Part shown: positions 22,756-30,449 of the stretch, in pieces
Position numbering within the stretch: the stretch's first letter is position 1
How the letters are laid out: the number at the start of each line of letters is the position of its first letter
Virus record (IMG/VR): IMGVR_UViG_3300045747_000144
Location: 1-60,254 of that record
Direction: 5' to 3' (one strand)
DNA: 60,254 nt
Source: a virus
Translations under genes and position numbers: made by a program
The notes under the pieces: generated by a model
The model's database searches: none
What the model was told of the DNA's origin: nothing
What the model saw: the letters and a program-made list of their open reading frames with translations, nothing else

Positions 22756-23007
22756 ATGGAACCGGAAATCAAAGTAACAAAAATTAATGACCGTTGGCAT
22801 GCACGTCTGACCGTTGAGGGTAAAGTGTATGGTGAGATGGCATGCTCCGCTAGGGTTGATGTGGGATACATCTGCAGGCAACTAATGCGATGGCATGATA
22901 AGTGCGGGTGGGAGGGTATTGTTGCTCATCACTCTAGGAACCGTCTTAACATGAAGGAAACCAATCACCGTGGCCCTATGGGAACAGTGTGGTATATAAA
23001 CAAATGA
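22756..23007 (+). CDS. hypothetical protein
   Basis: An 83-residue protein with GGAGTGAATC before the ATG. A beta-rich start (EIKVTKINDRWHARLTVEGKVYGEMAC) is followed by DVGYICRQLMRWHDKCG, which recalls DNA-transfer-type small phage proteins. Function unknown. It overlaps the next gene by ATGA. Confidence 0.6.
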   Translation: MEPEIKVTKINDRWHARLTVEGKVYGEMACSARVDVGYICRQLMRWHDKCGWEGIVAHHSRNRLNMKETNHRGPMGTVWYINK

Positions 23008-23207
23008 TCAAAGCATTAGTGAAACGTGTTGACCGTATCTCTGACCTATATGATGTAGGTCCAGCGCACCGAGCAGCAGTTGAAGACTTCGTGGACATTG
23101 TATTGAGTGAATGTTGCCAAGTGGTGTATGAGCATGCTGACACCTATGCTAATGCTGAATTGATTACAACTGCAATAAGGAAACGCTTTGAATATCCGAA
23201 TGAATAG
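23004..23207 (+). CDS. small helical protein
   Basis: A 67-residue helical protein starting at ATG 23004 (coupled). It contains HRAAVEDFVDIVLSECCQVV and ends KRFEYPNE. It may be a distant relative of the FAELIIKEC family further downstream. Overlaps the next gene. Confidence 0.58.
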   Translation: MIKALVKRVDRISDLYDVGPAHRAAVEDFVDIVLSECCQVVYEHADTYANAELITTAIRKRFEYPNE

Positions 23208-23367
23208 TTATGAACGCATTGCCCAAGGGCTGTTGAGGGAACACAAGTCCCGTCCCTTTGCAATGTTCCGTCATGGGAAGTTGCATACGGGCATTGCCAG
23301 TTCACACCGTCTCCCTGATGCCCGTATGTGGAGAACATTCTGGCGCATCAAGAATGTGGGACGCTAG
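23200..23367 (+). CDS. small basic protein
   Basis: A 55-residue basic protein (MNSYERIAQGLLREHKSRPF...) starting inside the previous gene. No family recognised. Confidence 0.5.
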   Translation: MNSYERIAQGLLREHKSRPFAMFRHGKLHTGIASSHRLPDARMWRTFWRIKNVGR

Positions 23368-23377
23368 TTGGTGTAGG

Positions 23378-23406
23378 TTGACATTAAAGTTGCCGTGATG
23401 TATCAT
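23378..23406 (+). promoter_or_regulatory. early sigma70 promoter (last of array)
   Basis: TTGACA, 17 bp spacer (TTAAAGTTGCCGTGATG), TATCAT. Confidence 0.8.
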
Positions 23407-23439
23407 TGATGCATGAAGAATGAAAAAGGAAATCAGTCA

Positions 23440-23721
23440 ATGTATACAGAATCACAAATAAACCTCATTCGAGACGCACAGGCAATGCAGATCAGTAATC
23501 CGAACCGTGCAGTTGTCAATTCAGAGAGTTCATTCGCGGCACAGAGGATTCGTTCTGTTGATGCAGAATTAGCAGATGAATATTGGTCGTGGGCCCGTTC
23601 ATTCTCACCTGATTGGAAGAATGCGGGGAAGTATGGTGATGTTGTAAAGGAACAACAAATCAAGATGAATGAGATTGATCAAGAGCAAACAATGCCTTCT
23701 TGGGGCTATGCGGGAACCTAA
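23440..23721 (+). CDS. hypothetical protein
   Basis: A 93-residue acidic, Ser/Gln-rich protein. ATG 23440 is chosen because ATG 23413 would sit at the transcription start with no leader, while AAAGGAAA lies upstream of 23440. No family recognised. Confidence 0.6.
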   Translation: MYTESQINLIRDAQAMQISNPNRAVVNSESSFAAQRIRSVDAELADEYWSWARSFSPDWKNAGKYGDVVKEQQIKMNEIDQEQTMPSWGYAGT

Positions 23722-23722
23722 C

Positions 23723-23881
23723 ATGAATGAACATATACACGAAGATCTATTGCGGCTTAGGGATGAATTGGTGCCGCGCGCATTCTTTGCAGATAATACA
23801 GTGAAGAATGCAGAGCTTGCAGAAGTGGTGTGGAAAATAAACAGTTGCTTGTTTAGGGGATATCCTAGGAGAGCACAATGA
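23723..23881 (+). CDS. small helical protein
   Basis: A 52-residue protein (MNEHIHEDLLRLRDELVPRA...) one base after the previous stop. Overlaps the next gene by ATGA. No family recognised. Confidence 0.52.
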   Translation: MNEHIHEDLLRLRDELVPRAFFADNTVKNAELAEVVWKINSCLFRGYPRRAQ

Positions 23882-24012
23882 TACATAACATTACTATAGG
23901 GTACTTAACTGTTCTAGGCCTTATTTTCACAATATACGGATCTAATGTAAGATCCCGAATCGTTGGGTTATTGTCCCTTATTATAGCAATTCTAAACTTT
24001 GGTGTCTTATGA
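23878..24012 (+). CDS. small membrane protein, two spans
   Basis: A 44-residue hydrophobic protein, ITIGYLTVLGLIFTIYG and RIVGLLSLIIAILNFGVL forming two membrane helices separated by a short basic turn. It is coupled on both sides. Role unknown; a small holin-like or exclusion protein is possible. Confidence 0.55.
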   Translation: MIHNITIGYLTVLGLIFTIYGSNVRSRIVGLLSLIIAILNFGVL

Positions 24013-24134
24013 TTAAATTACAAAAAATCGCTGTTGGTGTATTCATTGTGGTGCAAATATTGGTTATTGTGTATTTTGCGTTAGAATGGTTTAAGGAACC
24101 ATTTATGATTGAGGTGATGGAACATGCAGGATAA
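24009..24134 (+). CDS. small single-span membrane protein
   Basis: A 41-residue protein with one membrane helix (IAVGVFIVVQILVIVYFALEW) and a short acidic tail. Overlaps the upstream stop (ATGA) and the next start. Confidence 0.55.
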   Translation: MIKLQKIAVGVFIVVQILVIVYFALEWFKEPFMIEVMEHAG

Positions 24135-24309
24135 GGATGACATAATCTTTGAGCAGAGTCAGCAGATAAACCGTCTTAGTTCTCGTATAACATATTTGCA
24201 AGAGGAACTTGCCTCTGCAGAAGATGAAATTGATTCTCAGCGCGTTAAGTATGAACAAACTATATCTATGTTAGAGCATGATCTTGGGGAAGCATTATAT
24301 GGACACTAA
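24124..24309 (+). CDS. short coiled-coil protein
   Basis: A 61-residue, almost entirely coiled-coil protein (QQINRLSSRITYLQEELASA). It starts within the previous membrane protein gene, so the two may act together. Confidence 0.55.
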   Translation: MQDKDDIIFEQSQQINRLSSRITYLQEELASAEDEIDSQRVKYEQTISMLEHDLGEALYGH

Positions 24310-24694
24310 AGAAAAACGTATCGAACTGAACATCGCTGCTATTAAGATACCTGCAGTTGGTGACTATTGGCATGAGATGTACTGTCCCTATTTTGTCATT
24401 GTGAATATTCAGGATGACAAGTACACAATATTGTGTGCCGTAACAATTGAGGGTGCCACTAATGCTATTGTTCGGCACCGTGATTATTGTGAGTTTGATT
24501 ACTCTAAACACTCAGTAGTGTCTATAGAGTGGATTAAGGATATAGTATCTTATAAGAATGCACCCGGATTTGTTGCAGATGTCCGTAGAGGGTGGCGCCC
24601 TTCTCTTATCAATGAATGGCAGGCAGCTAATCCGAACTATGTTGCAGAATGGGCAAAGAAACCTTTGTATGAAGATTGGTTCCTAGGAGTATGA
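24299..24694 (+). CDS. hypothetical protein
   Basis: A 131-residue protein starting at ATG 24299 (GGGGA upstream). The start chosen gives MDTKEKRIELNIAAIKIPAVG. The domain is beta-rich with a C-terminal WQAANPNYVAEWAKKP helix. No family recognised. Confidence 0.58.
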   Translation: MDTKEKRIELNIAAIKIPAVGDYWHEMYCPYFVIVNIQDDKYTILCAVTIEGATNAIVRHRDYCEFDYSKHSVVSIEWIKDIVSYKNAPGFVADVRRGWRPSLINEWQAANPNYVAEWAKKPLYEDWFLGV

Positions 24695-24879
24695 ACCCTT
24701 GGTCACATTACCGGTGGGGTGCGTTGATGCGTATGAATCATTATGTTAAATGGAAACAGCGAGTGGCTGATGACATTAAGCTTATGAAACTCAATAATAT
24801 GCATAAACGCATGAAACGAAACTATAGCATGTTGTGTTTACCCGAATTTAAATTGGAAGTTAAAAATGTTAAAAGATAG
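24691..24879 (+). CDS. small basic protein
   Basis: A 62-residue Met/Lys/Arg-rich protein (NPWSHYRWGALMRMNHYVKWKQR) coupled by ATGA to the preceding gene. Its basic character suggests nucleic-acid contact; family not recognised. Confidence 0.52.
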   Translation: MNPWSHYRWGALMRMNHYVKWKQRVADDIKLMKLNNMHKRMKRNYSMLCLPEFKLEVKNVKR

Positions 24880-25078
24880 ACTAGTGTTGGTTGAGGAAGA
24901 TATTGTTAAATTGAAAACAAGGTGTAGTAAACTGTACGGGCAGATTGCCTTTAGTGGTGACCACTTCGCGCAAGAGCACATTAAACGATTAGAGTATGAC
25001 AACGTGTTGCAGGAATTACAAACGAGACTCACTGAAAAGATGCTGATTGACGAAATGATAGCGAATGGACATCCTTGA
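24866..25078 (+). CDS. small coiled-coil protein
   Basis: A 70-residue helical protein (LVLVEEDIVKLKTRCSKLY ... LQELQTRLTEKM) overlapping the previous gene by 14 bases. No family recognised. Confidence 0.55.
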   Translation: MLKDRLVLVEEDIVKLKTRCSKLYGQIAFSGDHFAQEHIKRLEYDNVLQELQTRLTEKMLIDEMIANGHP

Positions 25079-25090
25079 GGAAATGATGAT

Positions 25091-25315
25091 ATGAAAGAAC
25101 GAATTGAAGAACTTGCAGAGCTAGCCGGATATCAACCAGAAGTATTTGAAATTTGCAAGCTATGCATGGAAAAATTTGCCGAATTGATTATCAAAGAATG
25201 TGCAAACGTTTGCAAAGAAACAGCAGAAAAACAATTTAGCCCACTATACTCTCGTGAGAGTGATGGTGCTATCGTATGTTTTTCCAATATTAATAAACAT
25301 TTCGGAATTAAATAA
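25091..25315 (+). CDS. FAELIIKEC-family small protein, copy 1
   Basis: A 74-residue member of a tandem family: MKERIEELAELAG at the start, KFAELIIKECANVC in the middle and INKHFGIK at the end. The family is common in T4-like and other large phages, function unknown to me. GAGG lies upstream of the ATG. The stop overlaps the next start. Confidence 0.7.
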   Translation: MKERIEELAELAGYQPEVFEICKLCMEKFAELIIKECANVCKETAEKQFSPLYSRESDGAIVCFSNINKHFGIK

Positions 25316-25539
25316 TGAACAAACGAATTAAAGAACTTGCCGAACAAGCAACTAACATAGTGATTGAACAGGCTAAAACAGTTGAAAGTGTTGATTGGCA
25401 ATGTGTTTTTGCCGAGTTAATTATCAAGGAATGCCTTACAGCAGTACGTGAGGAAATTGGGTCTGACTATAATTGGGACCTAGCTGGTGACATATTAAAT
25501 GAACGAATATTTAAACATTTTGGGGTAGAGAATGAATAA
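25315..25539 (+). CDS. FAELIIKEC-family small protein, copy 2
   Basis: A 74-residue paralogue of the preceding gene: MNKRIKELAEQA, VFAELIIKECLTAV and IFKHFGVENE. The loop between the conserved ends differs completely from copy 1. Confidence 0.7.
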   Translation: MNKRIKELAEQATNIVIEQAKTVESVDWQCVFAELIIKECLTAVREEIGSDYNWDLAGDILNERIFKHFGVENE

Positions 25540-25885
25540 ATTTGGACAACTACGAGACAAGTGGAGTGATGCTGTGCAACAGGCAGATGATGCCCGTACA
25601 GAACTTGAGAATTTTGTATACCCTATTATTAGAATACTTGAGGGTATTGACTACTGTTATACAATTACAAGTATCTCTCGTGGTAAAACCTCGTATCGCA
25701 TTGAGACAGTTGGTGAAGATCGTGATGCGTGGAGAGATCACCATATTCCAACTTGGATTATTGAGGCAGATGATCCACTGCTTGCTGCAACAAATCATGT
25801 TAAAACTGAACAAGCGGAAAAAGAAAAAGTTAGGCAGCACCAAATTCGTGCAGAAATTGAGCGATTACAGGGTTTGGTAAAATGA
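25532..25885 (+). CDS. hypothetical protein inserted in the tandem family
   Basis: A 117-residue protein with helical ends and a central sheet (YCYTITSISRGKTSYRIETV). It lies between copies 2 and 3, overlapping both neighbours, and does not share their motifs. No family recognised. Confidence 0.58.
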   Translation: MNKFGQLRDKWSDAVQQADDARTELENFVYPIIRILEGIDYCYTITSISRGKTSYRIETVGEDRDAWRDHHIPTWIIEADDPLLAATNHVKTEQAEKEKVRQHQIRAEIERLQGLVK

Positions 25886-26118
25886 ACACACGAATTAGAA
25901 AATTAGCACAAGATGCTGGCATCAAGATGGCGCATGATGATACTCTGGCACTAGGATACTTAGACACAGCACACAAAAAGTTCGCTGAGTTAATTATTAA
26001 TGAGTGCATTGGGGTTATTCACAAAGAACACGACCAAGGCGTGAACAGACATGATGATTACTGCCTGGCGCTATACGAGGTGTATCGTGAGATCAAGCAA
26101 CACTTTGGGGTAGAATAA
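25882..26118 (+). CDS. FAELIIKEC-family small protein, copy 3
   Basis: A 78-residue paralogue: MNTRIRKLAQDAG, KFAELIINECIGVI and IKQHFGVE. Coupled to the preceding gene by ATGA. Confidence 0.7.
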   Translation: MNTRIRKLAQDAGIKMAHDDTLALGYLDTAHKKFAELIINECIGVIHKEHDQGVNRHDDYCLALYEVYREIKQHFGVE

Positions 26119-26336
26119 TGAACAAGTTGCTCGAGCAACTAGCATTAATGTCAGATTTTGGATACATTGATGACAATCACCATGGTGGAATAGAAAATGA
26201 TGATCAAGAGAGACTCACCGGATTCGCTCACCGTATCATAAAAGAATGCTTGAATGAATGTTGGTATGATGCGACACCGAAAGAAATTGCGGATAATATA
26301 AGAATGAAATTTAGTATTACAGAATTGGACCTATAA
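26118..26336 (+). CDS. FAELIIKEC-family small protein, diverged copy 4
   Basis: A 72-residue divergent paralogue: MNKLLEQLALMSDFG at the start, FAHRIIKECLNEC in the middle, and a terminus that has lost the HFGVE ending. It overlaps the next gene by one base. Confidence 0.62.
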   Translation: MNKLLEQLALMSDFGYIDDNHHGGIENDDQERLTGFAHRIIKECLNECWYDATPKEIADNIRMKFSITELDL

Positions 26337-26593
26337 TGGCAAAAGATCACTACTCTTGGGAATACCTATTGTGGCGAAGGTGGAAATTAAAATTCATAAA
26401 TTGGACTAGGAAGAGCTCCACGCACGATGAGTTTGAATTGTGGTATGCCACCCGTCGATATAAAGAGAATTGTCTCTGGCATCCAGAATTGAATAGGTAC
26501 ACAGTATTAACTGATAAACAGAATCTGTGGGAATGTTGGAATGCTGCTAGAGGAATTAAATACGTCTACATTACAGGATATCCAACGGCATAA
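26336..26593 (+). CDS. small Trp-rich protein
   Basis: An 85-residue protein rich in Trp and Arg (WEYLLWRRWKLKFINW), with FELWYATRRYKENCLW and NLWECWNAAR. The pattern F-x-x-W-Y-x-x-R ... W-x-x-W-x-A-A-R is typical of a common phage protein family of unknown function. Confidence 0.6.
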   Translation: MAKDHYSWEYLLWRRWKLKFINWTRKSSTHDEFELWYATRRYKENCLWHPELNRYTVLTDKQNLWECWNAARGIKYVYITGYPTA

Positions 26594-26594
26594 T

Positions 26595-26936
26595 ATGAGT
26601 AAGTATACACCAGATAAGTGGGCAATCGTCAAAGTGGTTACTGAGGACTACACTGTACTTAGAATTATAGCGTCGTGGTATGGAGGTTTTGCTGGATCTA
26701 ATTCTTGGAAATTGAGTTCTGGAATAACAGGTATGACAATCAATGGAGATTGGTATGAGTTCACCAATGAGTCCGGATCGTTGTATTTTTGCAACAAGAA
26801 CTGTTATGGTATGTCGTCATATACTACTTCAATATACGGTGGGTTCCAGCGTGATTTTGATTCTATTCCGGGTTCTTCTATAGAGTTTTTAAACTGTGAA
26901 GATATTGAATCAGAGGTGGCTAAATGGACGACCTAA
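26595..26936 (+). CDS. hypothetical protein
   Basis: A 113-residue beta-rich protein from ATG 26595, with VLRIIASWYGGFAGSNSWK and SGSLYFCNKNCYGMSSYT segments. Small phage proteins of this pattern are common, function unknown. Overlaps the next gene. Confidence 0.6.
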   Translation: MSKYTPDKWAIVKVVTEDYTVLRIIASWYGGFAGSNSWKLSSGITGMTINGDWYEFTNESGSLYFCNKNCYGMSSYTTSIYGGFQRDFDSIPGSSIEFLNCEDIESEVAKWTT

Positions 26937-27253
26937 TATATAGGTTGCGGAAGAGAGCAGAAATACGTCGGCAGATTAAAACAAGAAAGAGTGTGCAAGA
27001 AGGAGCACCAGATCGTATTTCAGATCTTCTAGAGGAAGCTGCAAATGAAATATCACTATTGCGTGCAGTAGGACCAAGTATGCTGCGTGGCACTAGCACT
27101 GACGGTTCAGAGTGGTGGGGAACAATGCTTGATGTCCTGAACGATTATAAAGATGCTGCTGATTGTGAGGCCGCAGAGGTAGACAGAATTAACAAGAGTA
27201 TCGACGAGTTTTACAAAGCCATATCTTATATTATGTCCAAGTATCATAAATAA
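26924..27253 (+). CDS. hypothetical helical protein
   Basis: A 109-residue protein with a basic N-terminus (LIYRLRKRAEIRRQIKTRK), then RISDLLEEAANEISLLRA, a motif seen in many phage proteins that begin with an L-R-x-R-A helix. Its stop codon lies in a late-type ATAAATA box. Confidence 0.58.
   Translation: MDDLIYRLRKRAEIRRQIKTRKSVQEGAPDRISDLLEEAANEISLLRAVGPSMLRGTSTDGSEWWGTMLDVLNDYKDAADCEAAEVDRINKSIDEFYKAISYIMSKYHK
27246..27252 (+). promoter_or_regulatory. late-type promoter box
   Basis: CATAAATAA overlaps the stop of the upstream gene. ATAAATA matches the T4 late -10 core and lies 20 bases before the next ATG. Confidence 0.5.
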
Positions 27254-27271
27254 TCCAATAATGGAGGATTT

Positions 27272-27583
27272 ATGAAAAAAGACATATTAGGCTTAATCCC
27301 AAAGGAACTAAAGGGGAACGAGAAGCTAGAAATGTATAGAGATGGGCGTCTGGGTAAAGAGGGTAATGTCGGTATCCACAAAATTGATATTCATAATGGA
27401 AAACGACACTATTCCATTTCCCACCTAACCACTATTAACACCAAGTATAATATGGCGGGTGAATTGGTTGACGAACAGGGCAACACTATTGACCAGCTTC
27501 GTCATAAATATGACATCAAACGCACACCAAAGGCAATGCGCGAATCTAAAATAATGTCGTTTAAGGAATACTTAGAACAATGA
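27272..27583 (+). CDS. hypothetical protein, late operon start
   Basis: A 103-residue basic protein with GGAGG before the ATG. It is beta-rich, and its C-terminus, MSFKEYLEQ, echoes the FKEF tags that begin the following genes. It is the first gene after a late-type promoter and may belong to the head-cargo block. Confidence 0.58.
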   Translation: MKKDILGLIPKELKGNEKLEMYRDGRLGKEGNVGIHKIDIHNGKRHYSISHLTTINTKYNMAGELVDEQGNTIDQLRHKYDIKRTPKAMRESKIMSFKEYLEQ

Positions 27584-27601
27584 AGAGGCAAATCATTTCC
27601 T

Positions 27602-27609
27602 TATAAATA
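27602..27609 (+). promoter_or_regulatory. T4-type late promoter
   Basis: Exact TATAAATA, 32 bases upstream of the 27641 gene, with the shared leader text ATTGATGG downstream. Confidence 0.8.
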
Positions 27610-27640
27610 TATCATCATTGATGGTTTATATGGGGAAAAT

Positions 27641-29002
27641 ATGCAGCATTCGTTTAAAAATTGGTTGTTGGAGAATTTTGGGTCTGATTATGACTACTCT
27701 AGTTTGACTCCACATCACACGTACAAAACAAAAGACGGGCATGAAGTCAATATTCATGTATTCAACAACCCAAACGGCAAGCACGCAGTATTTCACAATA
27801 AATCCCTTGGTGGCGTTGTGACAAAAATAGTTCACTGGAACCACACTGCAGAGAGACCTTCCATGGAAGAGTTGGTCGCTATGGGTAAGGAAGACGAAGA
27901 ATTAAATGAGGAAGCCAAAGCGCTTACTGGCGATTCAGCAGGCAGAATAACAGAACATTCTGCCATTATTCATATGATTGGGCATAAGCATGCTCAAAAT
28001 AAAACCCACGGATCACCAGAGCATCAAGCTGAAATTGCTCACCATGAGGAAGCAATTAAAAAATTAGGTGGAGGCGCACATCCGCATCAAGTTGAAACAC
28101 GAGTAGAGCACGGCAAGGCGGCAGCAGCTGCAGCATTGGCATCAATCAAGTCAATACATGGGCCTCACGCAAAAATAGAATCGGTTGCTCATACATCAAA
28201 ACGTGGTGATATAGAAAAATTCACAAAGGGTGTTCACAAAGACACCCAAGAAAACCCATCAGATATGGGTGTTGAAGTATCAAACTCCGATAACCATAAA
28301 AATAAAAATAAGAGATTCTATCACGGTTATTCACTTAAGTCATCTGCCAAGGCCAGTAACATCACAGCGAAAAATCCAGGTATTCATATGCATGGTATTT
28401 TGGATGTTCCAAGTCGCAAATTGAATGCAGAAAAAGTATCCAGAGATGGTATCAAAGATGTGGTCAAAAAAATGGGGCATGAAGGTGTATCCGCTGCAGA
28501 TCGAGGCAGGATGATATCCAAATCCAGGGAAGAAGAGGGGACACACCCCAAACACGCAGATGCAAATAAAAGACTAACAAAAATTGAAGCAGAAGCAAAC
28601 GTCCATGGTAGAACAGCCAGAGAAAATGTTGCGACTGAATTACACGACCATATTCACCATCTAGTGAAGAATGGTCATCACGATAAGATATCTGGTATGC
28701 TTAAGTCGCACCTAACAGCAGAAACTAGTATGCGTTGGGATAAGATTCATGTTAAAGGTGACAACCCAGCTAAGGTTAAGGCTAGTGTTACCCCAGGAAG
28801 CGAATCCCCTCTATCCAAAATATTCAATGACCCTAAATCTAAATACGCAGTATCACGCAAAGGGTCCAGAGTGACTGTTCACCATGTCGATCCCACTACA
28901 GGTGATCATACAGACTTGGCGCACTATAGTCCAAAGACGAAAAGCAACATATTTAAGTCAGATGTTCATAATTGGAATGTTATGCCTGGGCATACGCACT
29001 AA
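27641..29002 (+). CDS. putative His-rich internal head protein
   Basis: A 453-residue, basic, His-rich protein driven by a perfect late promoter. The N-terminus MQHSFKNWLLEN resembles a capsid-targeting tag with an L-L-E cleavage pattern. The middle includes HSAIIHMIGHKHAQNKTHG and HHEEAIKKLGGGAH. Next come HKDTQENPSDMGVEV, FYHGYSLKSSAKASN and NPGIHMHGILD, which recall a nuclease-like fold (a P-S-D then S-L-K pattern). The last third ends in SPLSKIFNDPKSKYAVSRKG and HYSPKTKSNIFKSDVHNW. Similar large proteins occur beside head genes in aquatic T4-like phages, without known function. Head localisation and nuclease activity are inferences; the coding call itself is secure. Confidence 0.75.
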   Translation: MQHSFKNWLLENFGSDYDYSSLTPHHTYKTKDGHEVNIHVFNNPNGKHAVFHNKSLGGVVTKIVHWNHTAERPSMEELVAMGKEDEELNEEAKALTGDSAGRITEHSAIIHMIGHKHAQNKTHGSPEHQAEIAHHEEAIKKLGGGAHPHQVETRVEHGKAAAAAALASIKSIHGPHAKIESVAHTSKRGDIEKFTKGVHKDTQENPSDMGVEVSNSDNHKNKNKRFYHGYSLKSSAKASNITAKNPGIHMHGILDVPSRKLNAEKVSRDGIKDVVKKMGHEGVSAADRGRMISKSREEEGTHPKHADANKRLTKIEAEANVHGRTARENVATELHDHIHHLVKNGHHDKISGMLKSHLTAETSMRWDKIHVKGDNPAKVKASVTPGSESPLSKIFNDPKSKYAVSRKGSRVTVHHVDPTTGDHTDLAHYSPKTKSNIFKSDVHNWNVMPGHTH

Positions 29003-29008
29003 TAAATA
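29001..29008 (+). promoter_or_regulatory. late promoter (AATAAATA)
   Basis: AATAAATA, 24 bases before the fractured nucleotidyltransferase gene. ATTGATGGG follows, as at 27.6 and 34.5 kb. Confidence 0.65.
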
Positions 29009-29032
29009 CAACATAATATTGATGGGAAACAC

Positions 29033-29632
29033 ATGCTAACATTTAAAGAATTCATAACAGAAGCACCCGCTGGTGACCACGCTCATCAATTGGGGCTAAG
29101 TCATATGGGATATGGGAGATACGGTAGAGATGGTAAAGTATCTCACGTTTCTAGAAACGATAAGTTGACCCATGTATCTAAGGTCAAAGACTTTAGCACA
29201 CTGCACGGTGGGCAATTAAAGCACTTAGAGCACGCTGATGATGAGGTATTTAATCATGGTTCCCATGGTGTCAGAAACATTGTTGACCATGTAAATGCAT
29301 TACGACATGGTGATGATAGAGTTAAAGTGTCCCAAAAGATTGATGGTTGTGTGCACGAAGATACTATTATCATGACTAATATGGGTGAGATTAAGATTAA
29401 GGATGTTACTACACAAACTACTGTTATGGGGCATGATTTTGGTGACGGGTTGGATAAAATGATTGATATAATAAACAAAACACAATCACCCTCCAATAAA
29501 CAGTGGGTTGAGGTATTCTTTGAAAATGAACAGTCCGTCAAGGTTACAGAAGATCATGAGATATTCACAACCAATCGTGGGTGGGTAGAGGCAGGACAAT
29601 TAACCGAAGCTGATAACGTACAAACAATGTAG
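29033..29632 (+). CDS. ligase-like nucleotidyltransferase N-terminal part fused to split-intein N half
   Basis: A 199-residue protein. Residues 1-10, MLTFKEFITE, resemble a capsid-targeting sequence with the I-T-E/A cleavage pattern. Residues 11-105 are the N-extein, ending VKVSQKIDG, where Lys102 in K-x-D-G is the probable catalytic lysine of a covalent nucleotidyltransferase. Residues 106-199 are a split-intein N half: Cys106 is the splicing nucleophile, followed by VHEDTIIMTNMGEIKIKDV (block A) and KVTEDHEIFTTNRGWVEAG (block B with its conserved His). It stops at NVQTM, where a full intein would continue. Splicing in trans with the 30427 product would restore a protein of about 426 residues. 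Confidence 0.85.
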   Translation: MLTFKEFITEAPAGDHAHQLGLSHMGYGRYGRDGKVSHVSRNDKLTHVSKVKDFSTLHGGQLKHLEHADDEVFNHGSHGVRNIVDHVNALRHGDDRVKVSQKIDGCVHEDTIIMTNMGEIKIKDVTTQTTVMGHDFGDGLDKMIDIINKTQSPSNKQWVEVFFENEQSVKVTEDHEIFTTNRGWVEAGQLTEADNVQTM

Positions 29633-29653
29633 ATGGGGTAAGGTGTCTTATTT

Positions 29654-29661
29654 GATAAATA
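29654..29661 (+). promoter_or_regulatory. late promoter for the intein-associated HNH gene
   Basis: GATAAATA upstream of the HNH gene, between the two halves of the fractured gene, 23 bases before the ATG. Confidence 0.6.
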
Positions 29662-29684
29662 CATGTATAATCAAGGAGACGATG

Positions 29685-30449
29685 ATGAAATGCCCATATT
29701 GTAATATAGAAACAAGAAACCTAGGTAATCACACTAAGGGGTGCAACAACTACAAAAATCAAATTATAGCTGTTACATCATTCATGGATAAAAATATAGA
29801 AGAAATAAAACATCTATATATTGACGATGAATTTTCAGTTTCAGAAGTTGGAAACTGGATAAATGAAAAGTTAGGTACATCACTGACTGCCACATTCTTC
29901 TTTGATGAAAAAAGGGGGATTAAGTGGTGGATGACGAAACATAGTATATATCGCGGGGTAAGATTCACGAAACGTAGGTCCAAAAAAACTCGTGATACCA
30001 CATTAGAACGACATGGTGTAATGAATATTGGTTGCACCAAACAATATGGATGGAATAATACAAATAAAATAGAGTACGACAAGATATCGTACTTGACAGA
30101 CAAATTTTATGAATATGAAAATCTAGTAAAACGATTTACCAATAGGTCAGCAAAATTAAAAGATAAACCAGCTTATTGTGAATATACTGGTATCATGTTC
30201 ATTGATACAGAATTAGGTAGAGAAGTTAACCCAAATGACCCAAGGAAAAGGTCTATAGACCATAAGATACCTACTATATGGGGATATTTAAATCATATTT
30301 CACCTGAAGTTATAGGTGGAATAAATAACTTAGCATATGTGTTACGTTATGTCAATACAATTAAAGCAAATACTTTGTATGAATCTTTCATACCTATGGC
30401 AATTAAAATGAGGGAAGTTTTCAAAAATGAAGGTTACAAAAGTAATTAA
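29685..30449 (+). CDS. free-standing HNH-like endonuclease inside fractured gene
   Basis: A 254-residue protein encoded between the two halves of a split-intein gene. It begins KCPYCNIETRNLGNHTKGC, a zinc-finger-like C-x2-C...H...C. Basic helical DNA-binding regions follow (KRRSKKTRDTTLERHG). The nuclease part is RKRSIDHKIPTIWGYLNHIS, with the HNH-type D-H-K-I-P and the distal GGINNLAYVLRYVNTIK. ATG 29685 is chosen (AGGAG six bases upstream); ATG 29682 is possible. It ends inside the start of the next gene. Its position fits the known arrangement in phage metagenomes where a free-standing homing enzyme gene separates the halves of a gene broken at a split intein. Confidence 0.8.
   Translation: MKCPYCNIETRNLGNHTKGCNNYKNQIIAVTSFMDKNIEEIKHLYIDDEFSVSEVGNWINEKLGTSLTATFFFDEKRGIKWWMTKHSIYRGVRFTKRRSKKTRDTTLERHGVMNIGCTKQYGWNNTNKIEYDKISYLTDKFYEYENLVKRFTNRSAKLKDKPAYCEYTGIMFIDTELGREVNPNDPRKRSIDHKIPTIWGYLNHISPEVIGGINNLAYVLRYVNTIKANTLYESFIPMAIKMREVFKNEGYKSN

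Noticed and set aside
16578-23406. CRISPR array
   Set aside because: The repeats are at irregular distances of hundreds of bases, are promoter-shaped (TTGACA-N17-CATAAT) and are separated by genes, not short spacers.
23878-24309. Spanin pair (inner and outer) in the small membrane genes
   Set aside because: There are membrane spans and a coiled coil, but the coiled coil is on a protein without a membrane anchor and no lipobox is present.
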